Made by a program: the position numbers and the translations under genes. Below the pieces are notes generated by a model. The model was not told the origin of the DNA, did not search any database, and saw only the letters and a program-made list of their open reading frames with translations. Positions 1 through 7,481 of a stretch of DNA of 64,000 bases are shown in pieces. Origin of the DNA: Pseudomonas californiensis (GTDB lineage Bacteria > Pseudomonadota > Gammaproteobacteria > Pseudomonadales > Pseudomonadaceae); contig NZ_JAGTPK010000002.1 in assembly GCF_021147775.1 (NCBI RefSeq), positions 186,001-250,000 on the forward strand, read 5' to 3'. Every line of letters starts with the position of its first letter. Positions within the stretch are counted from its first letter, which is position 1.

Positions 1-127
1 CTGGCTACATGTGCTGGATCGCAAGGGCATCCATATCGGCTGGGGTTACTACTTCAAGGTCGGCGTGGTGCTGACGGTGCCGGTCTTGCTGATCACACTG
101 GCGGCGCTGGCGCTGCGACTGAGTTGA
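1..127 (+). CDS. arsB: Arsenite efflux membrane protein ArsB, C-terminal fragment (5' end outside window)
   Basis: The frame starting at base 2 encodes the last 41 residues of a membrane protein and stops at TGA 125-127. It begins [20 protein letters not shown] and ends in a leucine-rich hydrophobic helix. This tail, with the RKG..I.WGYY.KVG signature before the last transmembrane segment, is typical of ArsB, the inner-membrane arsenite/antimonite-proton antiporter. The rest lies upstream of the window, so neighbouring ars genes cannot be judged. The last 35 bases overlap the 3' end of the convergent DUF1853 gene. Recognition rests on a short tail. Confidence 0.75.
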   Translation, partial: WLHVLDRKGIHIGWGYYFKVGVVLTVPVLLITLAALALRLS

Positions 128-1076
128 ACGAGCGGCTGGTGTCGGGCACGTGAGGCCATAGGTCCGACACCAGAAACAGCCGCTCGGCTTCCTCCCACTC
201 ACCTTCGGCGTTCTCACCAAGGCGCACCAGCAGTTGTGCCGGAGCCAGCGGGTCCAGCTGGGCCAGCCAGGCCTGCAATTGCTCGTCGCTCCAGGCCTGG
301 GCGTAATGCGCAGGCGCCAGCCACGCGTGACGGGGCAGGGGCTGCCAGCGACCTGGCTGAGTCTGGGCGATGAAGGCCTTCCAGTCACGCTGGTGCAGCC
401 AGCGACCTTGCAGGTGCTGCTGATGAGCGCCTCGGGGTGGCGTGGCTGAGCCCGGCCAGGGATACAACAGATAACCGCCCAGCCATAATTCTGCGCTGAA
501 GGTATCGACGCCCAGTGCTGCCAACGTCGCGCGGCTTTCAGGTCGCGCGGAAATCGGCAGTTGGTGCTGGCTCAAATGAGCAAGTTTGCGGTCCAGCCGA
601 TCGTTACAACCGGGCCCCAGCCATTGCGCCGGATCACTGCCATCACCCTCCTGCGGCCCCAGGTACAGCTTGATTGCCAATTCCACGTGGTGCACGCCAT
701 CCCGGTCACGCAGCAGCAGATCCAGTTCGCCCAGCGTGTGCCCTGCCACGCGGATGGGCAGGTTGGCAGCGATGATTTGGACGCCCGGCGCATGCTGCAA
801 GGCAAACTGCCAGAGCCGTTCGTAATAACGCCCTAGTCGTCGGGTCGTGGCCAGCAGCAGCCATTCTTCAAGCGCACTGCTGTTTCGATCGAGCTGGCGC
901 AGAAAACCCTCCAGTTGTTCCGGTGCCCATACCCAGTCGCTTGCTGTCAGCGGATGGCGCTGCGGCCATGGGGTTGCGTGCAGCATGGGCGGCGCGAGGA
1001 TGACCCAGGCAAGATCACGCACTTCGGGGTTGCGCAGTTGGCGAGGAAGATCAATCAGGCTGGGAAATAAAGTCAT
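93..1076 (-). CDS. DUF1853 family protein
   Basis: The 327-residue protein starts [20 protein letters not shown] and continues [12 protein letters not shown], the typical DUF1853 N-terminus. Other family blocks are visible: [14 protein letters not shown], an L.I...[13 protein letters not shown] segment and [11 protein letters not shown]. The GELDLL...H.ELA.K pattern resembles a PD-(D/E)XK nuclease-like core (D/E...ExK); this is inference and no activity is known to me. I chose ATG 1076 because the family block begins right after it; an in-frame ATG at 1142 is possible, and neither has a strong ribosome site. It is convergent with arsB and overlaps its end by 35 bases. Confidence 0.8.
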   Translation of the reverse strand: MTLFPSLIDLPRQLRNPEVRDLAWVILAPPMLHATPWPQRHPLTASDWVWAPEQLEGFLRQLDRNSSALEEWLLLATTRRLGRYYERLWQFALQHAPGVQIIAANLPIRVAGHTLGELDLLLRDRDGVHHVELAIKLYLGPQEGDGSDPAQWLGPGCNDRLDRKLAHLSQHQLPISARPESRATLAALGVDTFSAELWLGGYLLYPWPGSATPPRGAHQQHLQGRWLHQRDWKAFIAQTQPGRWQPLPRHAWLAPAHYAQAWSDEQLQAWLAQLDPLAPAQLLVRLGENAEGEWEEAERLFLVSDLWPHVPDTSRSFNSVAAPAPPV

Positions 1077-1361
1077 GTACCGAGAATAGCCTGAGTCGAG
1101 GCGCAATGGGCAAGTCAATCCGGCGGTCGTTTGCGTGGCCATGGGCCTGAAGCTCTGCGTAAACCCGAAGGCGGGGCAGAGCGTCAGAGGGCTCTGGGAC
1201 GAGGGTATGGACGGGGCTGTCGGCGCTGTCGCCGCATTTCGACCAGTCAGGTAGCACCCAGGCACGCTGGAACATTTCTGGTACGTATGAATTTAGTTTT
1301 AATGGCGCCGTTATATTGACCCCCTACACTGCGCCGCATGTGCTCAAAAGGGATCCAATGG

Positions 1362-2300
1362 ATGCTCCAGCGGGTGGCAGGCATTCAAGGTGCAAGAGCG
1401 CGTTTATTCATGTCGAGACACAAGATTTACACGATGGCCGCGGAAATCGAGCGCCATCCGCAATTCGAATCCATCATGCACATGCATTTCATTCTCTTGC
1501 AGGAGCCTTATCGACAGCGTCCGTTCTTTTACAAGAATGTGCTGAAATACGGCAGGTTCATGGTGTTGATGACACTGTTGAGTCGCTATTTTTCTCAACG
1601 TTACCCTTTACTCTCCGAAGTCAGGAATGTGTGTGTGGCACGAGGTTTCTGCTCCAAAAACAGCCTGGAGTCATTTTATCTGCTGTTACGGGCGACCGGG
1701 TTGATGACCATCGGCGGCCACCCCGATGATCGAAGACTTCGCACTTTCCGTCCCTGTGGGCTGGCCTTCAGTGAGCTTCGCAAGACCCTGAATTCTCTGA
1801 TCAAACCAATGCTGGAGCTTTATCCTTGTTGCCCTATTCTTGATCATGTCGATTCGCTGGACGATCAGGCATTTCTGGCAGTTTATTTTCGGGGATATAC
1901 ACAATTGCTTGACCGCGATCTTATCCTCTGTGAATTGGTGCCGGAATGCAGGTGGTTGCTACACAAGGACGGGGGGCATATGTTGATGCTTGCTCTGTAT
2001 TTTGACGCCATAGCACCCTCGAATCAGACGTCAGGTTTCAAAGGTACTTCGTATTTGAGACTTGCCAGCGATGCCTCGGTTTCCAAGACCCATTTGATCA
2101 GGCTGATCCAGGAAGGGGAGACGCGCGGTTACTTTGCGGTACATGACAAATCCATTATTCAGGTGCTGCCAGACTTCATGTCGCTGGTCAGTCGAATCAT
2201 CTCGCTGTGCTTTGTCATGGCGTTGTACTCAATTCAAACAGGCAGCGATAATCGTGTTCATGGCTGGCCGCCATTGCCGCTCGACGAGGCAGTGGCCTGA
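1362..2300 (+). CDS. Hypothetical protein with a possible C-terminal winged-helix segment
   Basis: This 312-residue protein is of a family I do not recognise. I chose ATG 1362 because AAAAGGGA lies 8 bases upstream; ATG 1338 in the same frame has no ribosome site. It is soluble-looking, rich in Leu, Arg and His. Near the C-terminus a stretch reading YLRLASDASVSKTHLIRLIQ then EGETRGYFAVHD looks like the recognition helix and wing of a winged-helix DNA-binding domain, followed by a hydrophobic helix. Base composition looks more AT-rich than the flanks, hinting at accessory origin. It lies upstream of the diguanylate cyclase on the same strand, 132 bases away. A transcription factor role is a guess. 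Confidence 0.6.
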   Translation: MLQRVAGIQGARARLFMSRHKIYTMAAEIERHPQFESIMHMHFILLQEPYRQRPFFYKNVLKYGRFMVLMTLLSRYFSQRYPLLSEVRNVCVARGFCSKNSLESFYLLLRATGLMTIGGHPDDRRLRTFRPCGLAFSELRKTLNSLIKPMLELYPCCPILDHVDSLDDQAFLAVYFRGYTQLLDRDLILCELVPECRWLLHKDGGHMLMLALYFDAIAPSNQTSGFKGTSYLRLASDASVSKTHLIRLIQEGETRGYFAVHDKSIIQVLPDFMSLVSRIISLCFVMALYSIQTGSDNRVHGWPPLPLDEAVA

Positions 2301-2432
2301 CAGCATTAGCGGCGACTTTATGTGTTTGGCGTCAGCACGTGTGTGAGTCTGATGCCTGATTACGCAATAGCAGTGGTCTCATCAAGTCATCAGGTGTTTG
2401 CCCGGAAGGGAATGCCACCCAAGGAGTTGTAT

Positions 2433-3509
2433 ATGAATGGTGAGATGCAGATTCGAATAAAGCGTCTTCTTTCACCCGCGATAGCGCTCGCTCAATGTAT
2501 CGCCATTATTTGCTGGGTGGTGGTCCTGCTGATCACGCCCAGTATTCATTACGGCAGTATGGAAGTGTTACTGACGGTCGCTTTGCTGGGAACGTGCGTC
2601 TGGCAGTACTGTGCGTCCGGGTTCACGGTCTGGCGGATCGTGGGTATCGTGTTTGTAGTAGTGGTTGCGCTGTGCTTTTCCCGTGCCAGTGAGTTGAATC
2701 GCTTTGAGGGGGTCAACTGGTCACTGCCGATTGCAGTCATGATCACTTTGTGTTCGACCTTGTTGGTCGTCTACACCCGTGATTATCTGCTGGTCACTGT
2801 AGTGTCCTGGGCGATTCTTGCGCCCATGCATGATGTTGAATCGGGAGGTGCAGCCTACTTTTTCATGGTGCTGTTTTTCGTGGCGTCGGTCTCTCTGGGT
2901 ATGTTGCTCAATCACACCTACACCCGTACGTTACGGGATGTGCTGACCATGGAGAGCAAGTTTCGTGAGCTTTCGCTCACGGATTATCTCAGTAATCTGT
3001 TGAACCGTCGGGCGTTGATGGAGACCCTGGAGCAACATGCAGCCGATCAGAGTGCCGGTTATTTTCTGATGCTCGACATTGACGACTTCAAGCGTATCAA
3101 CGATCAGTGGGGACATGATGCTGGTGACGATGTGATCCGGCTCATGGCGTCTTGCCTGAAAAAGACGTCGGGAAGCCTGGCGGTAGGTCGCCTGGGGGGT
3201 GAGGAGTTCGGGGTGATCCTGCCGTTGTGCAGCCAGCAGGAGGCCGAGGACTATGTATGCCGCCTGTTGGGTGCAATCCGTAACGCCGAAGGTAGTTTAC
3301 CCTTCACCAGCAGTGCGGGGCTCGCTGATATCAATGAAAACGAAACCTGTTCTTCGGTGCTCAAGACGGCAGACATCAATCTGTACAAGGCCAAGAAAGC
3401 CGGCAAGGATCGGGCGTTCTGGAATGGTGTGCCTGTCGCCGGGTCATCGGTCAGCCATTTGTCCCTCGGTCATGACGGTGCGCCAAACACTGTGGCTGCG
3501 TGCGACTGA
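2433..3509 (+). CDS. Membrane-anchored GGDEF diguanylate cyclase
   Basis: The protein has 358 residues. The N-terminal half (about residues 10-165) holds around six hydrophobic helices, probably a MASE-like membrane sensor. The C-terminal half is a GGDEF domain: LTDYLSNLLNRRAL, FLMLDIDDFKRINDQWGHDAGD and the active-site loop GRLGGEEF (GGEEF about 255-259). It should make cyclic di-GMP from two GTP on the cytoplasmic side. The residues before the loop read SGSL where product-inhibited enzymes carry RxxD, so the inhibitory I-site is absent. ATG 2433 has AAGGAG at 2421-2426 with 6-base spacing; in-frame upstream starts lack one. No EAL domain is present. Confidence 0.9.
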   Translation: MNGEMQIRIKRLLSPAIALAQCIAIICWVVVLLITPSIHYGSMEVLLTVALLGTCVWQYCASGFTVWRIVGIVFVVVVALCFSRASELNRFEGVNWSLPIAVMITLCSTLLVVYTRDYLLVTVVSWAILAPMHDVESGGAAYFFMVLFFVASVSLGMLLNHTYTRTLRDVLTMESKFRELSLTDYLSNLLNRRALMETLEQHAADQSAGYFLMLDIDDFKRINDQWGHDAGDDVIRLMASCLKKTSGSLAVGRLGGEEFGVILPLCSQQEAEDYVCRLLGAIRNAEGSLPFTSSAGLADINENETCSSVLKTADINLYKAKKAGKDRAFWNGVPVAGSSVSHLSLGHDGAPNTVAACD

Positions 3510-3619
3510 GCGCTTTGGCCGCCGGCGCATCTGTTGTCGTGCACGCCAGTTTGCCGCTCCGGGGGGCTTTCGCCCATAATCCCCCTCTTTAAGCCGCCTC
3601 GAACCGCAGCAGGAGCCCC

Positions 3620-4510
3620 ATGGAGCAATTTCGTAATATCGGCATCATCGGTCGCCTGGGCAGTGTTCAAGTGCTCGACACCGTTCGCCGACTCAAGAGA
3701 TTCCTGTTGGACCGGCATCTGCATGTCATCCTCGAGGAAACCATTGCCGAAGTCTTGCCCGGGCATGGTCTGCAAACCTCGTCGCGCAAGATGCTCGGCG
3801 AAGTCTGTGACATGGTCATCGTGGTAGGCGGGGACGGTAGCCTGTTGGGCGCTGCGCGTGCGCTGGCGCGGCATAACGTGCCGGTGCTGGGCATCAACCG
3901 CGGCAGCCTTGGCTTTCTGACTGACATCCGTCCCGACGAACTGGAGGTCAAGTGCGCCGAAGTGCTGGACGGGCACTATCTGGTCGAAAACCGTTTTCTG
4001 CTGCAGGCCGAGGTTCGCCGCCACGGCGAGGCCATTGGTCAGGGCGATGCGCTCAACGATGTGGTGTTGCACCCCGGCAAATCCACCCGGATGATCGAAT
4101 TCGAGATCTACATCGACGGCCAGTTCGTGTGCAGCCAAAAGGCTGACGGGCTGATCGTGGCAACGCCTACCGGATCGACCGCTTACGCGTTGTCGGCTGG
4201 CGGGCCGATCATGCACCCGAAACTGGACGCCATCGTCATCGTGCCGATGTACCCACACACGCTGTCGGGTCGGCCGATTGTCGTGGACGGTAACAGTGAG
4301 CTGAAAATCGTGGTGTCCAAGGACATGACGATTTACCCGCAGGTGTCCTGCGACGGGCAGAATCACTTTACCTGCGCGCCGGGTGACACCATCACCGTCA
4401 GCAAAAAGCCGCAGAAGCTGCGTCTGATTCACCCACTGGATCACAACTATTACGAAGTCTGTCGCACCAAGCTCGGCTGGGGCAGTCGGCTCGGCGCTGG
4501 AGGCGACTGA
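3620..4510 (+). CDS. nadK: NAD kinase
   Basis: This 296-residue protein phosphorylates NAD+ to NADP+ in the cytoplasm, using ATP or polyphosphate. Diagnostic motifs are GGDGSLLGAAR (GGDGS residues 70-74), the NRGSLGFLTDI block, LNDVVLH and TPTGSTAYALSAGGPI. Length matches the usual 290-300. The start follows a GGAG ribosome site. The TGA shares its last base with the ATG of the next gene, so translation is coupled. It opens a run of six same-strand genes ending with pepN, an order I recall from P. aeruginosa. Confidence 0.97.
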   Translation: MEQFRNIGIIGRLGSVQVLDTVRRLKRFLLDRHLHVILEETIAEVLPGHGLQTSSRKMLGEVCDMVIVVGGDGSLLGAARALARHNVPVLGINRGSLGFLTDIRPDELEVKCAEVLDGHYLVENRFLLQAEVRRHGEAIGQGDALNDVVLHPGKSTRMIEFEIYIDGQFVCSQKADGLIVATPTGSTAYALSAGGPIMHPKLDAIVIVPMYPHTLSGRPIVVDGNSELKIVVSKDMTIYPQVSCDGQNHFTCAPGDTITVSKKPQKLRLIHPLDHNYYEVCRTKLGWGSRLGAGGD

Positions 4511-5481
4511 TGATTGATCCGGCGCGCAGCTACGATCTGATCGGTGACGTGCATGGGTGTGCTCATACTCTCGAGCATTTGCTGGAGCTTCTGGGTTACC
4601 GCATGCAGGCTGGCGTCTGGCGCCACCCTGAGCGCATCGCGATTTTTCTCGGCGACATCATTGACCGCGGCCCTCGTATCCGCGAGTCGCTGCATATCGT
4701 GCGTGACATGGTTCAGGCAGGGCAGGCGTATTGCATCATGGGCAACCATGAGTTCAATGCGCTGGGCTGGGTCACGGCAGCGCCACCCGACACTGGCAAC
4801 CAGTTCGTGCGCGAGCACACGCCTCGTCATGCCCGCTTGATTGGCGAGACGCTGGCGCAATTCGAACAGTACCCGGATGAGTGGGACGAGTTCGTCAACT
4901 GGTTCTACGAGCTGCCGCTTTACCTGGATGCTGGCCGTTTTCGCGTCGTGCATGCGTGCTGGGACACAACGCTGATCGACCCGCTGCGCAGCGTGTATGG
5001 CACCGGCTGCATTGATAAGCAATTCGTGCAGGCTTCTGCTGTGCCGGGCAGCTTCGCCAGCAACGTCTTCAATCGCCTGCTGCGCGGTACCGATATGCGG
5101 CTGCCGCATGGCCTGACGTTGACCGGTGGCGATGGCCTGACACGCGAGTTCTTTCGCACCAAATTCTGGGAAGACGACCCACAGACGTACGGCGATGTTG
5201 TGTTTCAACCTGATGCTCTGCCTGAGGGCGTGGCCAAGACGCCACTTTCCACGTCGGAAAAAAACGCGCTGCTGCGCTACGGCATCAACGAACCGCTGTT
5301 GTTCGTCGGACATTACTGGCGCAGCGGCGTCCCTGCGCCCATTCGGCCAAATCTCGCCTGTCTGGATTACAGCGCGGTGCTCTATGGCAAGCTGGTGGCC
5401 TACCGGCTTGACCAGGAAACACAACTCGATCCGGACAAGTTCGTCTGGGTCGATGTTCAGCGTCCCGAGGTTTCACAATGA
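4510..5481 (+). CDS. Calcineurin-like metallophosphoesterase
   Basis: This 323-residue protein has the PPP-type metal motifs in order: GDVHG near residue 13, GDIIDRGPR near 51, GNHE near 77 and VHACWD near 150. These bind a di-metal centre for phosphoester hydrolysis, as in serine/threonine phosphatases and symmetrical diadenosine tetraphosphatases. The substrate cannot be read from sequence. It is coupled to nadK (one-base overlap) and to the rhomboid gene (ATGA, 4 bases), so co-expression is near certain. A link to nucleotide metabolism is suggested only by context. Confidence 0.9.
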   Translation: MIDPARSYDLIGDVHGCAHTLEHLLELLGYRMQAGVWRHPERIAIFLGDIIDRGPRIRESLHIVRDMVQAGQAYCIMGNHEFNALGWVTAAPPDTGNQFVREHTPRHARLIGETLAQFEQYPDEWDEFVNWFYELPLYLDAGRFRVVHACWDTTLIDPLRSVYGTGCIDKQFVQASAVPGSFASNVFNRLLRGTDMRLPHGLTLTGGDGLTREFFRTKFWEDDPQTYGDVVFQPDALPEGVAKTPLSTSEKNALLRYGINEPLLFVGHYWRSGVPAPIRPNLACLDYSAVLYGKLVAYRLDQETQLDPDKFVWVDVQRPEVSQ

Positions 5482-6350
5482 GTCCTGTTGCAGCCCTGCG
5501 CCTGCCGTTGACGGTCGATCTGAGCGGCTTTGTCAGTCTGCTTCATCGTCTGCAGATCCCTCACAGGGTCAGTGAAGAGGTCGGCGAACAAGTCCTCTGG
5601 GTCCCGGATGCCGCTCAGTTGGCCGATGAGGTCCGGGAGTTGTACGAGCGATTCCCCCACGGCGACGAATCGCTTCAGCTACCAAACGAGGAGCACCCGC
5701 CAACGGCCACTCAGCCAGGCCTTGTCTATCAGCTGCGTCGCTGCCCGGTCACCGCACTGGTGCTGCTCGCCGCCTTGCTGGTGGCAGGCCTTACGCTGTT
5801 GGGCGACAACTTCGATGCCATTCGCTGGCTGACCTTTCTGGATTTTCGTATTCACGGTGAGTACGCAACCTTCCTGCCGTTGAGTGACAGTCTTGCGGCA
5901 GGGCAATGGTGGCGGATCGTGTCGCCGATGCTGATCCACTTCGGCATTTTGCACCTGGCCATGAACGGGCTGTGGTACTGGGAGTTAGGGCGGCGTATCG
6001 AGATCCGTCAGGGCAGTTGGCATCTACTGGGCCTTACCCTGCTGTTCTCGGCCGTTTCAAACTATGTTCAATACAGCTTTGGCGGTCCCAGCCTGTTCGG
6101 CGGACTGTCCGGGGTGTTGTATGGTTTGCTCGGTCATTGCTGGATCTTCCAGATGCTGGCGCCCAACCCGATCTATCGGCTGCCTCGCGGCGTGCTGGTG
6201 ATGATGCTGATCTGGCTGGCACTGTGCCTGTCCGGGCTGGTCAGCATGCTGGGCTTTGGCGACATCGCCAACGGTGCTCACGTGGGCGGACTGATCATCG
6301 GCTGTATCACTGGGCTGCTGGGTGGTGCGCTCGCGCGCCGCAAAGCCTAA
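5478..6350 (+). CDS. Rhomboid family intramembrane serine protease
   Basis: The protein has 290 residues. About 75 N-terminal residues form a soluble cytoplasmic domain, followed by around six transmembrane helices. The catalytic dyad is visible: GGLSG with nucleophile Ser211 and a histidine at about 268 in GAHVGGLIIG. HFGILHLAMNGLWYWELG is the conserved H...N helix (oxyanion region) of GlpG-type rhomboids. It should cleave substrates within or near the inner membrane. The natural substrate is unknown. Its ATG overlaps the phosphoesterase stop by 4 bases. This window carries a second, smaller rhomboid at 11813. Confidence 0.93.
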   Translation: MSPVAALRLPLTVDLSGFVSLLHRLQIPHRVSEEVGEQVLWVPDAAQLADEVRELYERFPHGDESLQLPNEEHPPTATQPGLVYQLRRCPVTALVLLAALLVAGLTLLGDNFDAIRWLTFLDFRIHGEYATFLPLSDSLAAGQWWRIVSPMLIHFGILHLAMNGLWYWELGRRIEIRQGSWHLLGLTLLFSAVSNYVQYSFGGPSLFGGLSGVLYGLLGHCWIFQMLAPNPIYRLPRGVLVMMLIWLALCLSGLVSMLGFGDIANGAHVGGLIIGCITGLLGGALARRKA

Positions 6351-6378
6351 AATCGCCCGCTACTTTCTGGAGTGCGCC

Positions 6379-6639
6379 ATGTCGTCTTTTAATGAAATGA
6401 TTGAAAACATCACCCCGGATATCTACGAGAGCCTGAAACTGGCCGTGGAAATCGGTAAATGGTCCGATGGTCGCAAGCTGACTCAGGAACAACGTGAGCT
6501 GTCCCTGCAGGCGCTCATTGCCTGGGAAGCGCAGAACCTTCCCGAAGACCAGCGCACTGGCTACATGGGGCCGCAGGAATGTGCCTCCAAGTCGGCGCCA
6601 GTGCCCAATATCCTGTTCAAGTCGGACGCTATCCATTGA
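6379..6639 (+). CDS. DUF1315 (YeaC-like) family protein
   Basis: This small acidic protein has 86 residues and begins MSSFNEMIENITPDIYESLK. It has the DUF1315 pattern: a helical N-terminus, then KWSDGRKLT.EQ and a C-terminal Y.GPQEC segment. Function is unknown. I chose ATG 6379, which follows a TGGAG ribosome site; an upstream in-frame start overlaps the rhomboid. Its TGA overlaps a TTG that may start the next gene, giving tight coupling within the nadK-pepN operon. Confidence 0.88.
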   Translation: MSSFNEMIENITPDIYESLKLAVEIGKWSDGRKLTQEQRELSLQALIAWEAQNLPEDQRTGYMGPQECASKSAPVPNILFKSDAIH

Positions 6640-7469
6640 TTGAGATTGGTCGCGGTGCTGTCAACAAAATGTCAGCGCGTCAGGATGACGCGTCGTTCGT
6701 GCAATACGCTTTTCGCCTGGGTGACACTGAGATTGCCGTCAACCCGTTGATCGGCAAGACCGTGCGCCTGGAGTTTCTGGGTGCCATACATTGCAGCCAT
6801 TGCGGACGCAAGACCAAGTCCAGCTACAGCCAGGGTTACTGCTACCCGTGCATGATCAAACTGGCGCAGTGTGACGTGTGCATCATGAGCCCGGAAAAAT
6901 GCCACCACGATCAGGGCACCTGCCGGGATCCGGCGTGGGGCGAGCAGTTCTGCATGACCGATCACATTGTCTACCTGGCCAATTCGTCAGGCGTGAAGGT
7001 CGGTATCACCCGTGCGACTCAATTGCCGACGCGCTGGCTTGATCAGGGTGCCAGCCAGGCACTGCCTATTTTGCGAGTAGCAACCCGTCAGCAGTCCGGA
7101 TTTGTCGAGGACCTGCTGCGCAGTCAAGTGGCTGATCGCACCAACTGGCGCGCGCTGCTTAAAGGCGATGCCCAGCCAGTGGACCTCAAGGCGATCCGTC
7201 AGGAACTGTTCGACAGTTGCGGCGCCGGCTTGCTCGGATTGCAAGAACGATTCGGGCTGCAAGCCATCCAAATGCTTCATGACGCCGAGCCGGTCGAGTT
7301 CCGTTACCCCGTTGAGGCGTATCCGACCAAGATCGTCAGCTTCAACCTGGACAAGAATCCGATCGCCGAGGGCACGCTGCTGGGGATAAAGGGCCAATAC
7401 CTGATTTTCGACACCGGCGTGATCAATATTCGCAAATACACGGCCTATCAGTTGGCCGTGCATCAGTAG
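6636..7469 (+). CDS. DUF2797 family protein with zinc-ribbon-like cysteines
   Basis: The protein has about 277 residues from TTG 6636, or 266 from ATG 6669. I favour TTG because the family start IEIGRGAVNKM is retained and TTGA overlaps the previous stop; the choice is not certain. Four cysteine pairs lie in the N-terminal third: CSHCGRKT, CYPC, CDVC and C near HHDQGTCRD, probably one or two zinc sites. HIVYLANSSGVKVGITRATQ resembles a GIY-YIG-like fold start, as I recall for this family; nuclease activity is not established. It ends 12 bases before pepN. Confidence 0.88.
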   Translation: MIEIGRGAVNKMSARQDDASFVQYAFRLGDTEIAVNPLIGKTVRLEFLGAIHCSHCGRKTKSSYSQGYCYPCMIKLAQCDVCIMSPEKCHHDQGTCRDPAWGEQFCMTDHIVYLANSSGVKVGITRATQLPTRWLDQGASQALPILRVATRQQSGFVEDLLRSQVADRTNWRALLKGDAQPVDLKAIRQELFDSCGAGLLGLQERFGLQAIQMLHDAEPVEFRYPVEAYPTKIVSFNLDKNPIAEGTLLGIKGQYLIFDTGVINIRKYTAYQLAVHQ

Positions 7470-7481
7470 AAGGGTTCCAGC

